Positions 11,990-25,324 are shown, numbered from the stretch's first letter. The stretch is 64,000 bases of DNA from Gibbula magus (GCA_936450465.1 OW388292.1:10435756-10499755), one strand, 5' to 3'. The notes: generated by a model not told the origin, from the letters alone. Numbers and translations: made by a program.

Positions 11990-12252
11990 TGATTCAAGTA
12001 GAAAACTCAGTTTCAGTGAACGGATACCAAGTGGATACCAGATATTCAACTTTATATTCTCATTGAAACTAAATCCTCTCTAACATCTAATAACCTAGAT
12101 CAAAATAAGTAATGCAAAATACCACAAATAAAAGAATCCAAATGGATTCTTGTTGGAAACCAAGTTACTTAGTTTCAGTGAATGTGAATACTCGAATTAC
12201 CCAGTTTCATGTTGGTTTCCAGGTTTCTGGAAACCAAGTCATTTCTGTAGTG
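11990..12252 (-). repeat. Right subterminal array of the CACTA element
   Basis: Copies of GATACCAAGTGG, GGAAACCAAGTT and GGAAACCAAGTC, with AGTTTCAGTGAA twice, inverted relative to the left array and ending at the CACTA terminus. Confidence 0.75.
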
Positions 12253-12255
12253 ACT

Positions 12256-15200
12256 CGAATGAATCATTATGATGAATTAATTTCCAAAATAAAGTTGAAA
12301 TCGGTGGTAAGGGTAGTAGTGTATTATGTTATCCCTACCTTATCAAGTTATTCTTATTTGACCACCTTTTTTTACATGAAGAGACTTGTCCTACCCTTTC
12401 CACAGACACTTTAATATTAGCATTTATATTTCATAGCTTATCAATCCTAAGGTGTGCAGACACCTCTCTACAAGTAAAATAAAATGTCAAACTTAACAGT
12501 CGGGGTATTAGCTATGCTCACTTATTTGCTTGTTTAGCAATTGGTAACACTTATGGTCCTTTTCGTGAGATCACTTTATTGCAGTAAGATGGGTGTGCTA
12601 CAGTCCCTATAATAGTTCATGACAAAGTAACCACCTTACTAAATACTTTCATGAAACTACATACGAGCAGTTGCTAACACAATCTTGATTTAAATTTCAG
12701 CACAGATGTAGTGATATATCGTGCACTGATGCGACATATCATATAGGAGCTATTCTATAAATGTTGTCCTTTTGAATATTCATAGCCAAGGTGCAAGGAA
12801 ATTGGTCTAGTTATAATACTACCCGATTTGCTGAATTAACTCTGGTGAATATGTGTATCTTAAGCGGAGTCCACAAAGATCCCACATGTCAACTATAGAT
12901 AACTGCATTTATATATCCTAACCACCCAAGCATACTGACAGTTTCTTAACTTTTAAAATCCAGAAGAAGTCGTATCTCCTTTAGCTTTAAGCTATGAAAT
13001 GGAAAAGTATTCTATTTCCGTTTCTCGTTGGTAAGCTTTCACTGCTTTTAGCGAGCATTTACGCATTTTGTTTCGTAACGATAAACAGTAGCGGTAAACC
13101 TTCTGAAGCGTAGGTAACTGAAGTTCTAACCTGCTTCAAAATTGGCGGCAATGTTAAGACTTGTTAAACCGGTGTCCTATGGATGTAATAACAAAATCAC
13201 CCAATGAAAAACTTGCTGAGATGGATTTAAATTCCAGTTAACGTCACAGGTGATCGGAGGAAGTAAGACTAAGACCGCCGTGATGCAATTGCAGTGAAAC
13301 ACTTTGCCATAAAACGTAATTTCCCTTCATTAAAGTTGTTAATACAGACATATATCTGGAAATGGAAGCTAGGTTTTCTTGTCAATGATGCTTTATTTAT
13401 GATTATATGTTTGGAGTTACTCACGTTAGCTGGGTGATGCTGCCCATATATACTACAATGTATATAGACTTAATTTGACGTGTACTTGGTGACTCGACTG
13501 GAGACACAATAAATACCAATGTCCATGGTATAAAACATTTCTGATATATCTTGACAATACTGTACCGGAACACGTTTCATTTCATAGGTGAGGTCAGCGA
13601 TCGCAAGGTTGAACAACGAGTTATCACTCGGATGTGTCACTCGTGAAAATAGGAAAATCTACTTCACTTGACGAGATAAGTTAGAATTTGTCAGGAAAGA
13701 CAGAGTTCCTTTAAATATAAATGTGTGACCTTTGTGCTATATATGTCGTGCACATCAATCTGTTTCTAAACCCATCTCGATGATGATACATCAAACGACA
13801 ACCGCAGTGTACGCCTCCAGGAACACATTTCACAAAGCATTTCATGTTCATTGAACATACGGTTGACCAGTTATTTCTACACCCATGATTAGTGTGCATC
13901 AACACATCATCAGATGGAAACCAACGCTGCTCTTAATTTCTCACCTGGTATATATTATGTTTTGATATTAGGGCCTTAAGCTTATTGGCAGTATCCATTA
14001 GTGCGGTCAAAATCGAAATACAGATATAACATTTCATTTATTGTATGACAGTGTTACGTAAACGATGTCCTGAAAAATACACAAATACCGTAATATACAT
14101 TCCGATAAAAAAACACAGCTCTTATAGTTGCTTTCAGAAGTGTCAGATGTTTCATCATAGGTGTATATACTAAGTATATATATATGGCTGCTCCATGTGG
14201 AGACCGACACAATCGTCAATGGACGAGGTTCTATCGGAGCATCTATCATCTTGTTTTTGTGCTTTTTTCTTTGTCAAATTGCCAATTATAAAGGCATCAA
14301 CATACTACATGTACCCTCAGTCTCAACTGGATTGAAATCATGTATCGATATTTGTAGTAGATTAATACAAAACATGTTCTAGGCACTATAACTAGGAACA
14401 ACATAATCACTTCAAATATAGAGTTGCAGACCCTTATAGTTAACGATTTCTTCTTTCGTTTTGGAGTGAGCAGCAAATATCCACGTCTGAACATTTCAAA
14501 TACCTGTTCTAAAATGTCAAAAGCACCAGATGCGCATGTCAGGTTCAGTGGCACGTGAGAATGCGTCATAAGGCAAATTTCCTGAGCTCTGTGATAGTGT
14601 TTTGATGTCAATTTCGTGTCTGACATTGGCTTCATGTGTTTATAATTACAAAATGAATTTGTTATACTTATTTCCGCGTTTCTGATTGGACGAGAGCACT
14701 CAAAAACCTGCTGCCATTTCTCGATGAATGCAGATGAAAAGTGCAACCATACCTCGTGGATTCGTATCTTGTGACGTCACAATCCTAGGCCTCCACTACA
14801 CTACGCGATGTTATACAGTTTGTTGCTGTTATACTTCGATAGAGGCACAAAACATGTAAAACAATCCTTAAGTGTTTCCTGATAAAATATGAAATTACTT
14901 GATTAGGTAACTCTGGTAACAATGGTAACAAGTGAGTAAGACCTTTCGGCCCCACGCTCTCGTGGTGGAACTAATCATTTCAGCGATTAGACAACACGCT
15001 CTAATGGTCTATTACATGATATTATAGCTAGATGAAATCTGATTGTTCCTGTTATTTTAATTTCTCATCAGTTTGCAGCGAGTCATCTTACTGTCGCGTG
15101 TAACTATATTTCATTTCACTCTTTATCAATTTTCACAATATATAATCAGAAATTAGAAACCATTACAATGCATTCCACCTGAAGTTAAAAACAAAATGTT

Positions 15201-16693
15201 TTAGTATACAAAGTGACAAAACAGTTTTGTTGTTGTTATATTTAGTGACTAAATTATAATCCCAAATATAACAATGATACATATTTTTACTATTTAAATG
15301 ATATGTTATTTTATAATGTGATGCTGTTCATGAACGTATACGTAATCTATTAGTGTACAAGACCTTTAAATTTCCGGTGAAATAACCGGTCTCGTATATC
15401 TAAAATTCCGTTCACTTCACCGTCTTCAATGAACATACATGAAACGATCCCTTACGTCTCCAAAGGTTTCAAAGATCATTTTTCAAAGTCATTCAGCTTC
15501 ATTTCATCCTAACACATGGTTGACCTTATATGTGTCTATATGTCACGTTTATTGACCACTTGAAAGCGCTCGTACTCGCAGAGCTCACCATGGAGTGGCC
15601 GTGTATATGATGAGCATTTTAGGTCAGTGTTGACATTGATATTACTCCAAAAGACCAGCTGTTTTCAATATGTTTCATTACAATTAACGATTTGAAATGA
15701 AATTTTCCAACTGTTCATATACTTTAGTTTATCATTCCACCAGGCCAATGACTAGGTGACTGCAGGCTTCGGTCAATGTTGAAGGCGATCATATTCTGTA
15801 CAATCTTTTAAAGATCAATGAGAGACCAACACATCTCAGTCGCTGTCAACAGGTCAAACAACTTTCACAATTCTATTAGCTTAGTTGCAATATGTTGACT
15901 AAACGAGGACAGTTGATGTACTATTTCAACAATGATAGTCAATAATCTTGTTTGTCCTATTTGCGTGGAGAGAACGTACCAATCAGTCTTCCCCCTGGCT
16001 ACTAAACGTCTCCATTCATTCTGGTTCAGTAAACCACGTAGAAGACTGGGAGATGAAAGTGAGGCCGGAACCAGTCGAGGTGACATTATGTAGAGAAAAC
16101 TAGTGGCAGTGTGAGGAGCCCGTGTCAGTGTGGAGATCTCGTAACACTCTCCTCCAGGCGCAGGGTCATTAAACAGGGTAATGGCTGTGCATATCTCATT
16201 CGAGTTTTGTCTTCTCGCTCATCACCTGAAATTGGTAGAAATGTCGCTTTCGGTCATTAGTGTTTGTCTTATCTAGATCCCGGAACTAATTTGATCGATG
16301 ACCTTTTTCAGTTGCATGAAATAGTCACAGATGGTTCGAAGAGAATATGATGTCAGATTGACAACACACTGTTTGACTCTTTGAAAATGTTGGGTGAGAA
16401 TTGTTTTAGCATTTGTAATTGTTTAAAATAAGTTTACAACATATACTTTTATTATACCTCAAGCTATATTGTAACTATTCTATCTTTACCCTCAGCGATG
16501 TACAACTTACCTAATGAATTATGGACTCCGGCTTTACCTAAAGTAACCTTAAGCTTGCCTTATAGTTTTTGTAAACAGTGGTGTAATTGAAATTTCAACT
16601 TTATTGTAGTCACGTATTACCGTATGAATTAGGTATTTACATAGGAATACCAAGGTCTAAAGGCCGATAACAAAACACTGCTTTGCTATTGAA
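12256..16693. other. Long intergenic stretch with one repeat relic
   Basis: No host gene recognised. At about 12538-12606 a relic of the TIR family (GCAATTGGTAACACTTATGG ... GTGCTACAG) can be seen. The longest frame is 149 codons on the minus strand (14746-14297); it has no known motif. A 73-codon minus frame at 15865-16086 is also unplaced. Confidence 0.5.
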
Positions 16694-16759
16694 ATGACAC
16701 ATTGTTACCATGTGAATTCAACGGCAGCTGCTTGTAATAGGATGATAGTCAGACAGAAC

Positions 16760-17070
16760 GATGCAGAAAATCAAGTCAACTGTGCACTTTGGGTGAAAAG
16801 TACCAAACTTAGCACAAAGATAGCTTATGGTATTTTGATTAAATTTGGTCTGAGGGCCAAGTCAATTTCGATCCAAGATGGCCGCCAAATTCAAAATGGC
16901 CGCAACTGTTTAAAACGTTACAGCTTTTACAGTTTTTGCATATTTAAATGATCCATTCATGTTCTTTTATTGTTATACATGCTACCTTAGAACCCAATGA
17001 ATACAAGGATTGATACTGCATTGATAAATTCATTGTTGACGATGGTACAAATGATCCATAGCAGTTGAAA
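16760..17070 (+). repeat. Dispersed-repeat-like block rich in AAAATGGCCGC
   Basis: Contains AAGATGGCCGCC (16875), AAAATGGCCGC (16897) and AAAATGGCC (17073) in a stretch that reads like an interspersed repeat (ACCAAACTTAGCACAAAGAT ...). Only one copy is in the window, so repeat status is recollection and inference. Confidence 0.35.
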
Positions 17071-17423
17071 AACAAAATGGCCAATTTTGTGACCTAAGTT
17101 GATTTATCTTTTTGTACGTTTCTTCGTGTTTATGTCATCCAATTTCATTGTAAATCTGGCTTGTTTAGACTAGAAATAATATGAGTTACATATGTTTGTT
17201 AATCCCATTATTGACAATAGCAAACATAATCCAGAATGGCGGCCTACCATCAGAAGTATAGGGTACTTGGTTTGCGTAGGAAACACTTAACGGTCTAGCA
17301 ACTTTGGTTGAATCAATTTACCTCCTCAAGGCAGAACTCACACTCGTCTTCAACTATCGTTGTTGACACCCATTTTAGATATATGTAGACAGTAATTATT
17401 CAATGTACGGCATAATCCACTAC

Positions 17424-17600
17424 TTATTGTGAAACTGTAACGTTACAGTTTGCCAGTCCCAACGTACTAATCGGTATTTCTGACAGCTCATCCTCACTTG
17501 ATTCCTGGTGTCCAGCTACATCTAGATTCACAATAGGTTCATACTGATAAGGACGGATGTTGTTTATGTTTGGTTTGAAAATCAACACCGCCGTCACTAT
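17424..17600 (-). pseudogene. Possible P2X7-like RPYxFEP-type exon fragment
   Basis: A minus-strand frame contains NIRPYQYEPIV, an acidic ESSEDELSE run, then LGLANCNVTVS and a stop. The RPYxFEP motif followed by acidic residues and a cysteine-bearing tail is common at the start of P2X7-C-like proteins, which are numerous in marine invertebrates and often repeat-associated. The expected cysteine pair (CxCGNC) is not preserved. Upstream residues are probably intron. Could be chance. Confidence 0.3.
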
Positions 17601-17651
17601 CCGAGGAAACCATAATAATAGTACTACGAACGAGGAAAATACACCAATCAC

Positions 17652-18464
17652 GTGACTGCTGCCAGCCTGATTAACTCTCGGGGATTTCCGGAAAACGGCG
17701 CGTACCGAAAACGTTTGTTCAACGTTTCAACATAAAATATGGCAAATTTATACTTTTTTTGGATTCACCCAAAAAACTTAAACGATACTGTTAAACATAT
17801 TAAACCTAACTTTGTCTCTAATATTCTCCTTTAAATATTTTTTTTTAAATTTGACATTTCATCTTCAAGGAGGAATAGTAAGCAGCCAAGACTTATGCGT
17901 TTAAAACACTACTAAGATGATGTTACGAATCGTTATGTTTCGTTGTATTGAAAAACCCTCAATGATATCATTCAAACATATTAATAGTCCAGCGTTATTC
18001 CAATCACCTGACAATCGGGTAAAACTGTTATGGTTGTGCACACTGCTGTAATGGTAAGCGTGTTTCTCAAGCTCCCGGTGTTCTGCCAAGGGCACGGCAT
18101 CGCATCTACATTGCACTTAAGGAGAGGTATTTATATAAGCCATCAGGCTTGTTTACCGATCCGATCCTTTTCATGGAATAAAATACGTTTAAAACACATT
18201 GCACTTGTACATGCTGTGTACATGGGTACCGTAACACGGGAAGTACGGACTTATACCGTCGCGCGAAGCGCTAAGTAAAGTACAGATCCCTCAGGATAAC
18301 AGTATGTGAGCAGTGATTTTGATTGACAAGCAGTAGTGCTTGGAAGAGTGTGCGTTATAAATATTCATTATTATTATATAAATTATTATTTTGACCAGTT
18401 TTGCTCGGAAATAAGAACCGTTTCTAAATGAAAACGAAGCAGTTCACTCTAATACTTTATACAT
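17652..18464. other. Intergenic, nothing recognised
   Basis: Short frames only; simple ATT-rich tract at about 18360-18390. Confidence 0.5.
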
Positions 18465-18467
18465 TTA

Positions 18468-18994
18468 AAGGCACTGTAGCACGTTGTTTGCATATTTTGT
18501 TTTCTCAAATTTGCTATTTATTATTAGAGTATGTACGATATAATGTTATGTTAGAGCGTTAAACTTCTCATTACACGACCCAAAAAAACTTTCGATATAA
18601 AACACTTATCCGCTTATCCGTATTGAAAGAAAATGGTGCGACGTATAAATCGACAGTGGTGTGGAACTCCTCGGTGAGAGATAGATTTGTAGGTCTCTTT
18701 TCCAATTTGAGAATCCAAACTGCGAGATGGTTGACTATTCTATCATGGTAACATATTTAAAACTCTAATTTGAGTGTTTATCATTTATCTTTGAGTGTAC
18801 ATCAGTCAAACCACTTGAACTACCTTAGAGCGGCCATTTTAATGTGAACACCTTAAAATGGTCGCTCGATGGGAAATGGACTCGCATGGTTTAACCGAAC
18901 ATTGTGCATTCGTTTTAGAACACCTTTATTGATTCCGGAGTAACACTTATTTAGATATATTAATTTAGGAACGAAGAACATGCTACAGCGCCTT
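18468..18994. mobile_element. Non-autonomous TIR element, TTA duplication
   Basis: Starts AAGGCACTGTAGCACG and ends GCTACAGCGCCTT, an inverted pair, and is flanked by TTA on both sides (18465-18467, 18995-18997). A 3-bp TTA/TAA duplication is typical of PIF/Harbinger elements (inference). Inside: GTGCGACGTATAAA, GAGATAGATTTGTAGG, an internal palindrome CGGCCATTTTAATG/TTAAAATGGTCGC at 18831-18866, and TTATTGATTCCGGAG. A diverged copy lies at 25980-26471. No open frame. Confidence 0.75.
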
Positions 18995-18997
18995 TTA

Positions 18998-19759
18998 CAG
19001 GAAGATTTGTTCCGAATAAAAAAAATTCATGACACATAATGTTTGGCAGTATTGGTCATTTCCAATTAGTAACTGCATATTATCATAATACATGTATGTA
19101 TGTGAAGCAAATGCGTCTCACTTTCTCACTCAGAAATCAATTTGTAGTTCTTCGTAAAATAGTTTTGTGAACTCATTGGTTTGCTCTTTGGAACCATGGA
19201 CACACACTTAGGTGTATTCACTTGTTTACAGGTCAAAATAATCTCAGCTATCATCACAGAACATGCCAAGTGAAGACACTGTGCACTATACATTAGCGGA
19301 AAACCAAACAAAGAAATAGAAATAGCAAGCTACTTTCTGTCAATATTTCATTTACATTAATACGCTTCAATTGTACGTGGATAGATAAAGGATGTGTAGA
19401 AATAGAACAATGTGTTCAATTGTTGTTGCCAAACACTATTTTCGCTATGTAATTCGGATTCCATTAGCAATCACCTGCATCAAAGTAGATGCATTGCTTT
19501 GTCAGGGTGTATGCCAATTACATTAAAAGCAAAATAACTTAGGACGTATATTGTTAACTACAACACGATGGGATGAGAGGGTCAGTAGTTTAACTTGTTA
19601 TTATTCTAATTTGAAACTAATGTTATTTCAATCCTAATTCTAATAAGATAAAAACAATAAACAGTGTTTTAACAGTGTCCCTTATCGATTTCACTTCAAA
19701 TCATATATCACACGTTTTATTATGGCAGACGGCGATAAAATATTTTCAAAATTCCGAAA
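18998..19759. other. Intergenic, nothing recognised
   Basis: No coding or structural signal that I can support. Confidence 0.5.
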
Positions 19760-20215
19760 TTCCAAATGAACGCCTCAAAATGGTACATTGGCCCTCTCAC
19801 CCAAGTGTCCTCTGATATCAAACAGCTCAACACGAGTTGATATAGGTTATAAATATCGGCTTGCCGCGGATATTGTTACTTTTATCAACGAACGCAGTTA
19901 TCACCACTTAACATAACGAGTGGTCACCACTTGCTTGATAACGGTGCTAATATCTGCATCGAAACGTCGCACTCATATCAATAAAGATGTTGAATATCCA
20001 TAGAACTTGTTCTTATTCTCTGGGAACAGCACTGCCATTTGATATTCCACTCCGTTGGTGTCATGACATTGTGACGTCATCATGATTATTACGTCATGCG
20101 ACAGGACATTGTGTAAAATTTTCTGTCAAAACTATATTATTTTCCTAAGAAATATCTCTTGATCTTGCACAAGCGATATCTCCTGTGAAACACAGTTTTG
20201 GATTTATAAATCATA
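19760..20215 (+). repeat. Composite dispersed repeat, Penelope-like terminus candidate
   Basis: Contains CTCACCCAAGTGTCCTCTGA (19797), a hammerhead-like core (19935-19970), GATGTTGAATATCC, then a block with GTGACGTCATCATGATTA and ACTGTGTTTCACAGG-type sequence that recurs inverted at 60545-60760. The CTCACCCAAGTGT block recurs in direct orientation at 60832. No reverse transcriptase is visible nearby, so this would be a terminal fragment or non-autonomous copy. Confidence 0.5.
19935..19973 (+). ncRNA. Degenerate hammerhead-ribozyme-like motif
   Basis: TGC-TTGATAA-C-GGTGC-loop-GCATC-GAAACGTC-GCA. Helix II (GGTGC/GCATC, one G-U) and helix I (TGC/GCA) can form. The core is TTGATAA rather than CTGATGA: positions C3 and G8 are both changed, to U and A, which would keep their Watson-Crick partnership. 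One extra base sits before helix II. Hammerheads are known in Penelope-like elements; activity here is doubtful. Confidence 0.45.
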
Positions 20216-22964
20216 GTTCATTGCAAATGGAAACGTTCATAGATCGTTAAGGAGAAAAGTTCCTTTGTAAAACACACTGACAAGAACATAATCTTAAAAT
20301 ATTTTACCCAATTAACTTGATTCAACTGATGGTTGTATCACTTTGGGATGAAAGGTTTAAGAAAGTCGTGGAATGTAACGTAATGAAAAGCGAGTGTGTT
20401 TTTTCTGCTTTTTTCATTAACTGTTACCACTAGACTGAAGTTAAATTTTACTATTTACGAACGTGGATTTGACCAACAACGACTTGGTTGCCTTAAACCC
20501 GTCTTTTACATCTCTTTTCAACTGCATGGGGTATTGAAATTTTCTTTAAGGGAAGTTCACACGGAAATAAACTTTTTAAAAATCAATGCCATTACAAGTC
20601 ACAAAGTTGAGTTGCAGGCACCGAGTGTGCCTCAGTTACACGACTGTAGTCGGATAATTCACCGCACTGAATACCTTATTAGACTGTGAAAGAATTCCTA
20701 GAGGCTGACTGTTAAACAGAAAGTGTCCAAGGGTCATTTTGAAGACACGTCAATGTGTATTTGTTGGATAGATGCCCTGGTGGCAATCTACTCAGAAGGA
20801 AGAATCTTCTGTTGTTCTCCATCAGTTGTGGGAGAAGTCGGCAATTTGATAGAAGGTCAACAGTTTAGCAACTTAATATAATATAACAGAGGCTTTTAAA
20901 ACATGGATTGCCATTGGACCAGGCTAATGCCGATAGATAGGTTTTGTCACAGTTTGTTACTCGTTGTGTCAGGAGAATTTTCCTTTTCTATTTACGGACT
21001 TCAAAGGCATTGGCAGATTGGTCAATGTGATCTGTAACATAAGCCCATTTAGCATGTTGAATGCAGTTAGTCTTAGAAATATTGTCCATACATTAAATTG
21101 TGTATATTTCCACTTAAAATAATTATATGAATGATGGCTGGTTGCAATTTTCTATGAAACACAAGGCAATGGCTGAGACATTCTATGAACTTTTTATTTT
21201 GGATGGATACAGATGTTCTGAAATAACAGAAAATAAAATATAATACTTGACTTGACACATGATTGTCATTAAGTCTCACGAAATACGCTATATACAGTAG
21301 ATAAAAAGCATAACTACTTTAACATGATCCCAGGACTGACATACAAAACTGATGCTTAATCACGTCCTCACATTTACACAATTCCCCGCTAATAAAACTT
21401 TCATTACTGCATATATACATGGACCTTTTATAATAATATAATTCCTAAAATAAAATGTCTTTACACTCAAATTAGACTAAAATTATAATTGCATGTATGT
21501 CTGAAATCCGACCGTTCAAGCCCGTCGAAAATAGGTTAGACCTCCTCGGGAAAAAATATTTTAATTAAGTTTCTCAAAGTTTAGTATATTAATACTCTAA
21601 TACTCGAGCTGAAGAGTATTTATTGACAGTAGTATATAACCTGTCATATATATGTATATATACATGTATATATATATATATATAAGCAAAATACCAAAAA
21701 CAACTTGGTTTTGTGTAGTTTGGCCTTGTGACGAATTGGTAGAGTAATCAAGATTTGTAAAATGGAGCGTGATAAATGTAGAAAGTTTAGTCAGTTGTCT
21801 ACAAAAAACATTCATTGTGTATCACTACAGCTCTGTTTCTTGCGGCTATTATACAAGTATTCATAGACATTGATAAATAGCATATTAAAAGTGTAGCATA
21901 ACGGTCATTTTTTACCTATTGGACATTGTAAAATCATCAGATATACATATCCCAAGAGTATGTAAATTTTTTAAGATTTGTCCTTTTTTATGCCAAAAAT
22001 TTCGGATTTATTCGTTGGTGATCAGCCGTTACTGCAATATCTGACATTAGTTTTTATCATCCAAATTTGTGTTCCACCAAAGATGTCGCTTGTATGAGAT
22101 CAAGCAGTATTACTCGCCCGTGGAAGAGATACAGTGTAATATGTTTACGGCAATATTAAACCAATGTTATACCGCTACTTTCGCTCGTTTTATACCAAAT
22201 CATTATAACTCGTTAAATAAAAATGGTATAACAGATAAAAGTAGAAATATCCCCGGGAAGACTCGGATATTTGTAACTTTTATCAACTTGTGAGGATATA
22301 CTTGGATGAGATTCTATATTTATCAATCCTTATATCTCTATTTCTATTTGAGCTGATTGCAACATAGATTAATCTTTCAGAACGTCAGACGTACATATGC
22401 CTGTGGATATCCCGGTTCGTGCGAAGATGTGCATTATTCAATGTGCGATGCCTAGTACGACAGGAAGATGAAGCCATTACTAACTGGCGAGTTTACCACA
22501 TAGAGCGATAAGTAATTACATAACAAAGTGACCCTGTTGAGACGTCTTCATTATGGCCCGATGCTTACCCATGGATGTTAGTAAGATCCTAAGTTAACGA
22601 GGTTCTGAACTGCTGGATGCTTCAAGGACCAACTCAGAGAGGCTGTACATAAAGTTCGCTTGCTTCAGTACAGATGAATAGAGACATTTAGGTTTTCGAC
22701 AAATGTGGATTGGTCAGAAATAATGAAAATTGACATTTCGATGACATTATAAGGCTTGTTAGCGATACCTTCACGTTCGCAATATTCAATCTGTTTCTGT
22801 CGCTCCATATATTTTATGTCACTATATGTTATCAATCTGTAATCGATGCCAAAATAACATGTTGTAATTAGACAAGTTTATTTTGTACTTTCAAAGTAGT
22901 TGGTGGCATATTCTGCAATTTCTGCGTTTCATTGTTATAATGCAATCAAGATATAAAACATTGA
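20216..22964. other. Intergenic, simple repeats only
   Basis: A TATA-rich tract lies at 21645-21685. Around 22255-22290 a short ATATTTGTAACTTTTATCAA block resembles sequence near 19869 and may be a repeat edge. No gene recognised. Confidence 0.5.
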
Positions 22965-23253
22965 TCTGTCAGCAGCGGTTACCGCGTTCGTCTTCAAGGC
23001 GTCCAGGGTTCGAATCCCGACAGCGGCATGAAACTTTGAGAACTGTTCTACACGCAGTAAGGTCTGGGTGCAATGCTACATTGAATTTAAGCGTAGTACC
23101 ACCCATTGTTCGTTAGTTCCAGCCGATGCTCGCAGGTTTCACCATGAATAGTCACATGACGTTGCGGGGTTTCTCCCTGCGATAATACTAGCAGCCGTGA
23201 TGTAAGTGAAATACTCTTGAAAGAGATGTTAAACTGAAACTCACCTCACCTCT
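22965..23253 (+). mobile_element. tRNA-derived SINE
   Basis: The head has an A-box-like AGCGGTTACCGCGTTCGTC and a B-box GGTTCGAATCCC (23009-23020). The body (GAACTGTTCTACACGCAGTA ... GCGGGGTTTCTCCCTGCGAT) recurs at 42596-42765 and inverted at 57109-57366. The tail GAGATGTTAAACTGAAACTCA resembles the LINE tail at 44293-44320. Not a functional tRNA: no clover-leaf acceptor stem closes after the B box. Confidence 0.8.
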
Positions 23254-24564
23254 ATCAGAGAGACTCGTCATGTCACAACGCGCTTCTGGAACATCACATC
23301 TCAAAGATGTCATTTTAAGTTAAGACAGGCGTCAGCAAGCAAACTTGAGGGGCTTCTTAACATATATTGAAGAGCTGTTACAAGTGTTGCGAGGACATCA
23401 CGGGGATAGTTGGACGTGAGAGACATTACTAAGAGAGCCTTGACAAGGTGAACTAATGACTGGAACTAATGGACTCATTGTGCTCTGTCTTGCCCTAACG
23501 ATGCCTTCTGACGTGTAACATATCACGCCAGATATACTGTCTAGTGTGGATTTAGTGTCTTTATCATTGCATCAATTGAAACAAGACGACTGGAAGGTTA
23601 TTTACATTATATTTTCAACAGCTGCTGCAAACTCCTTTACTTGTAAAATTATATATTCAAACGGGAGGATACGTCTACCTTATGAAAGTAAACTAATCTA
23701 CTTGCGTGATGACACAATGAATGCAACTTGCTTAAATCGTGTATTACACATGCTCCTATCTAATGTCAACCCTGTATCGAGACGTCTGTAAGTCTAGTTC
23801 ATGATCAGTGTAAAGTAGAAGCATTGGGGTTTTACTCACGGTGCACGGTAACATCAGTGCATGCATTCCGTAAAACAATTTGAAAAGAAAATAGAAAATA
23901 TCCCTCTTGATGTCATATCTTTATCTATTTATGAAACGATATTTTGTTTAGAGAAATTTCTGTAAGATTACCAACATTTGGTGAAAATAACTGTCAAATG
24001 CTGAACATATTATGTTTTGATGTGTTATATGATTCATGTGAAAATACATGGTCGGTATTTATCGATCTCTTCATTGATTGACATCATTATCAGATGAAAG
24101 GTAAACCGCTTCTGCTTTTTTGGAAAATGTCTCCTTTGGAAATAAGAGTTAGGTTAGAACTAATTGAACTTTCAAGCTTCCGCACAAAAACAGCGTCGTA
24201 ATAATACAAGGAATGTAAACGTTACAATAGTCACCGTTGTACATTGGCTGCATCTGTAATCTAAGATTTAGAAGCAAATTGCTGAGCTCCTGGGCATTCC
24301 TAATGTGGATATCGCTATCACACTCTTTCAGGAGCAGGTGCAGGGAAAGCTTGTTAACATACAGGCAAGAATATTGATCTGATTGGCGTCCATGAAAATT
24401 CAACCATCCATTATTGGCTTGAACCACGACAGATTATAACCTTGGTCTTAATATCTGTTAATGATATTGAACACATCTCGCAGTATTATCAAAATGACCA
24501 TAGAGCCTTTCCTTGATGTTGATACTGAATAAGACAAATGAAAAAGTTACCAATAACTACATGT
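23254..24564. other. Intergenic, nothing recognised
   Basis: A 92-codon minus frame (24427-24149) has no recognisable motif and no splice context I can defend. Confidence 0.5.
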
Positions 24565-25004
24565 ATGATGATGATGATGATGATGATGAGGATACTTATA
24601 TCGCGCGCAATCCAAAACACAAAGGACCATGCTCAATGCGGTTCACACATTATTACCCTGGTATAAGGACCAACATCGTTCCTTTTCCATTCTCAACTCA
24701 CTTTGGAGTATGCAACCTAGCTACCAATTAAGGCTCTTGAAGTTATCTGTTACATTGCCTTCACTCCCAAACCAGGTACTCAATTGTACTGCTGAGTGAA
24801 CAAAGGCACATTTCGAATAAAGTCCCTTGTCCAAGTCGACACCACGTGCCGCTCAACTCATGTCTCAGTGTTGAGCAGGGAATCACCCTTCAAACTCTCA
24901 ATTCATCCAGCAATGAGGTGGGGAACCCACCCATCCAGCGAGCCACACCCGTTGTTCAGAGGATCACGCGCCATCACTAATTAAAGGGATTATTATTATT
25001 GGGA
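24565..25004 (+). repeat. Probable dispersed repeat after a (GAT)n tract
   Basis: A (GAT)n run at 24565-24592 leads into GATACTTATATCGCGCGCAA and a GC-richer body ending AAAGGGATTATTATTATTGGG. Base composition differs sharply from the flanks and the ends look repeat-like (trinucleotide runs at both borders). One copy in this window, so family status is inferred. Confidence 0.4.
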
Positions 25005-25324
25005 AAGGGTCGTTGGTTAAATTGTTTCATACTCATAAAGTGTATATGTATGGATCTATATTCGCTAATTTTGTTTTTATTGTGTATCTGGAGTGAATGT
25101 GATGCTTACTTAAATATCTTGATAGCACAGAGTACACCATTTAAGTAAAAGGTGAATACATCTTATAAAATTGAAAGGCTAAGTGGTTAGTACTTTATTT
25201 GCCGAGGAGCGAACAGGACGTAAGGAATACTGAATACAGAATCGTGACATCATAATCACTGTCATATATACCTCCCTGAGGATAAAGTTGAAACATGTAG
25301 GAGGAAATCGGGGTTAGTTATTCT

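Larger units (their letters stand above)
6758..12252 (+). mobile_element. Complete CACTA (EnSpm/CMC) DNA transposon
   Basis: A 5495-bp element. The left end reads CACTACAGAAATGACTTGG and the right end is its reverse complement (to 12252); the match extends 24 bp. The flanking trinucleotide ACT occurs at 6755-6757 and 12253-12255, the 3-bp duplication expected of CACTA elements. Inside lie a tnp2-type transposase (7760-11506), subterminal arrays of a TTGGTTTC motif, and an AATAAA at 11806. Termini, duplication length and transposase family agree independently. The copy is inactive by sequence: frameshifts plus an inserted element at 8214-9411. Confidence 0.93.

Noticed and set aside
22965..23040. 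Functional tRNA gene
   Set aside because: Good A and B boxes, but no closing acceptor stem and a body repeated at two other loci: a SINE head.
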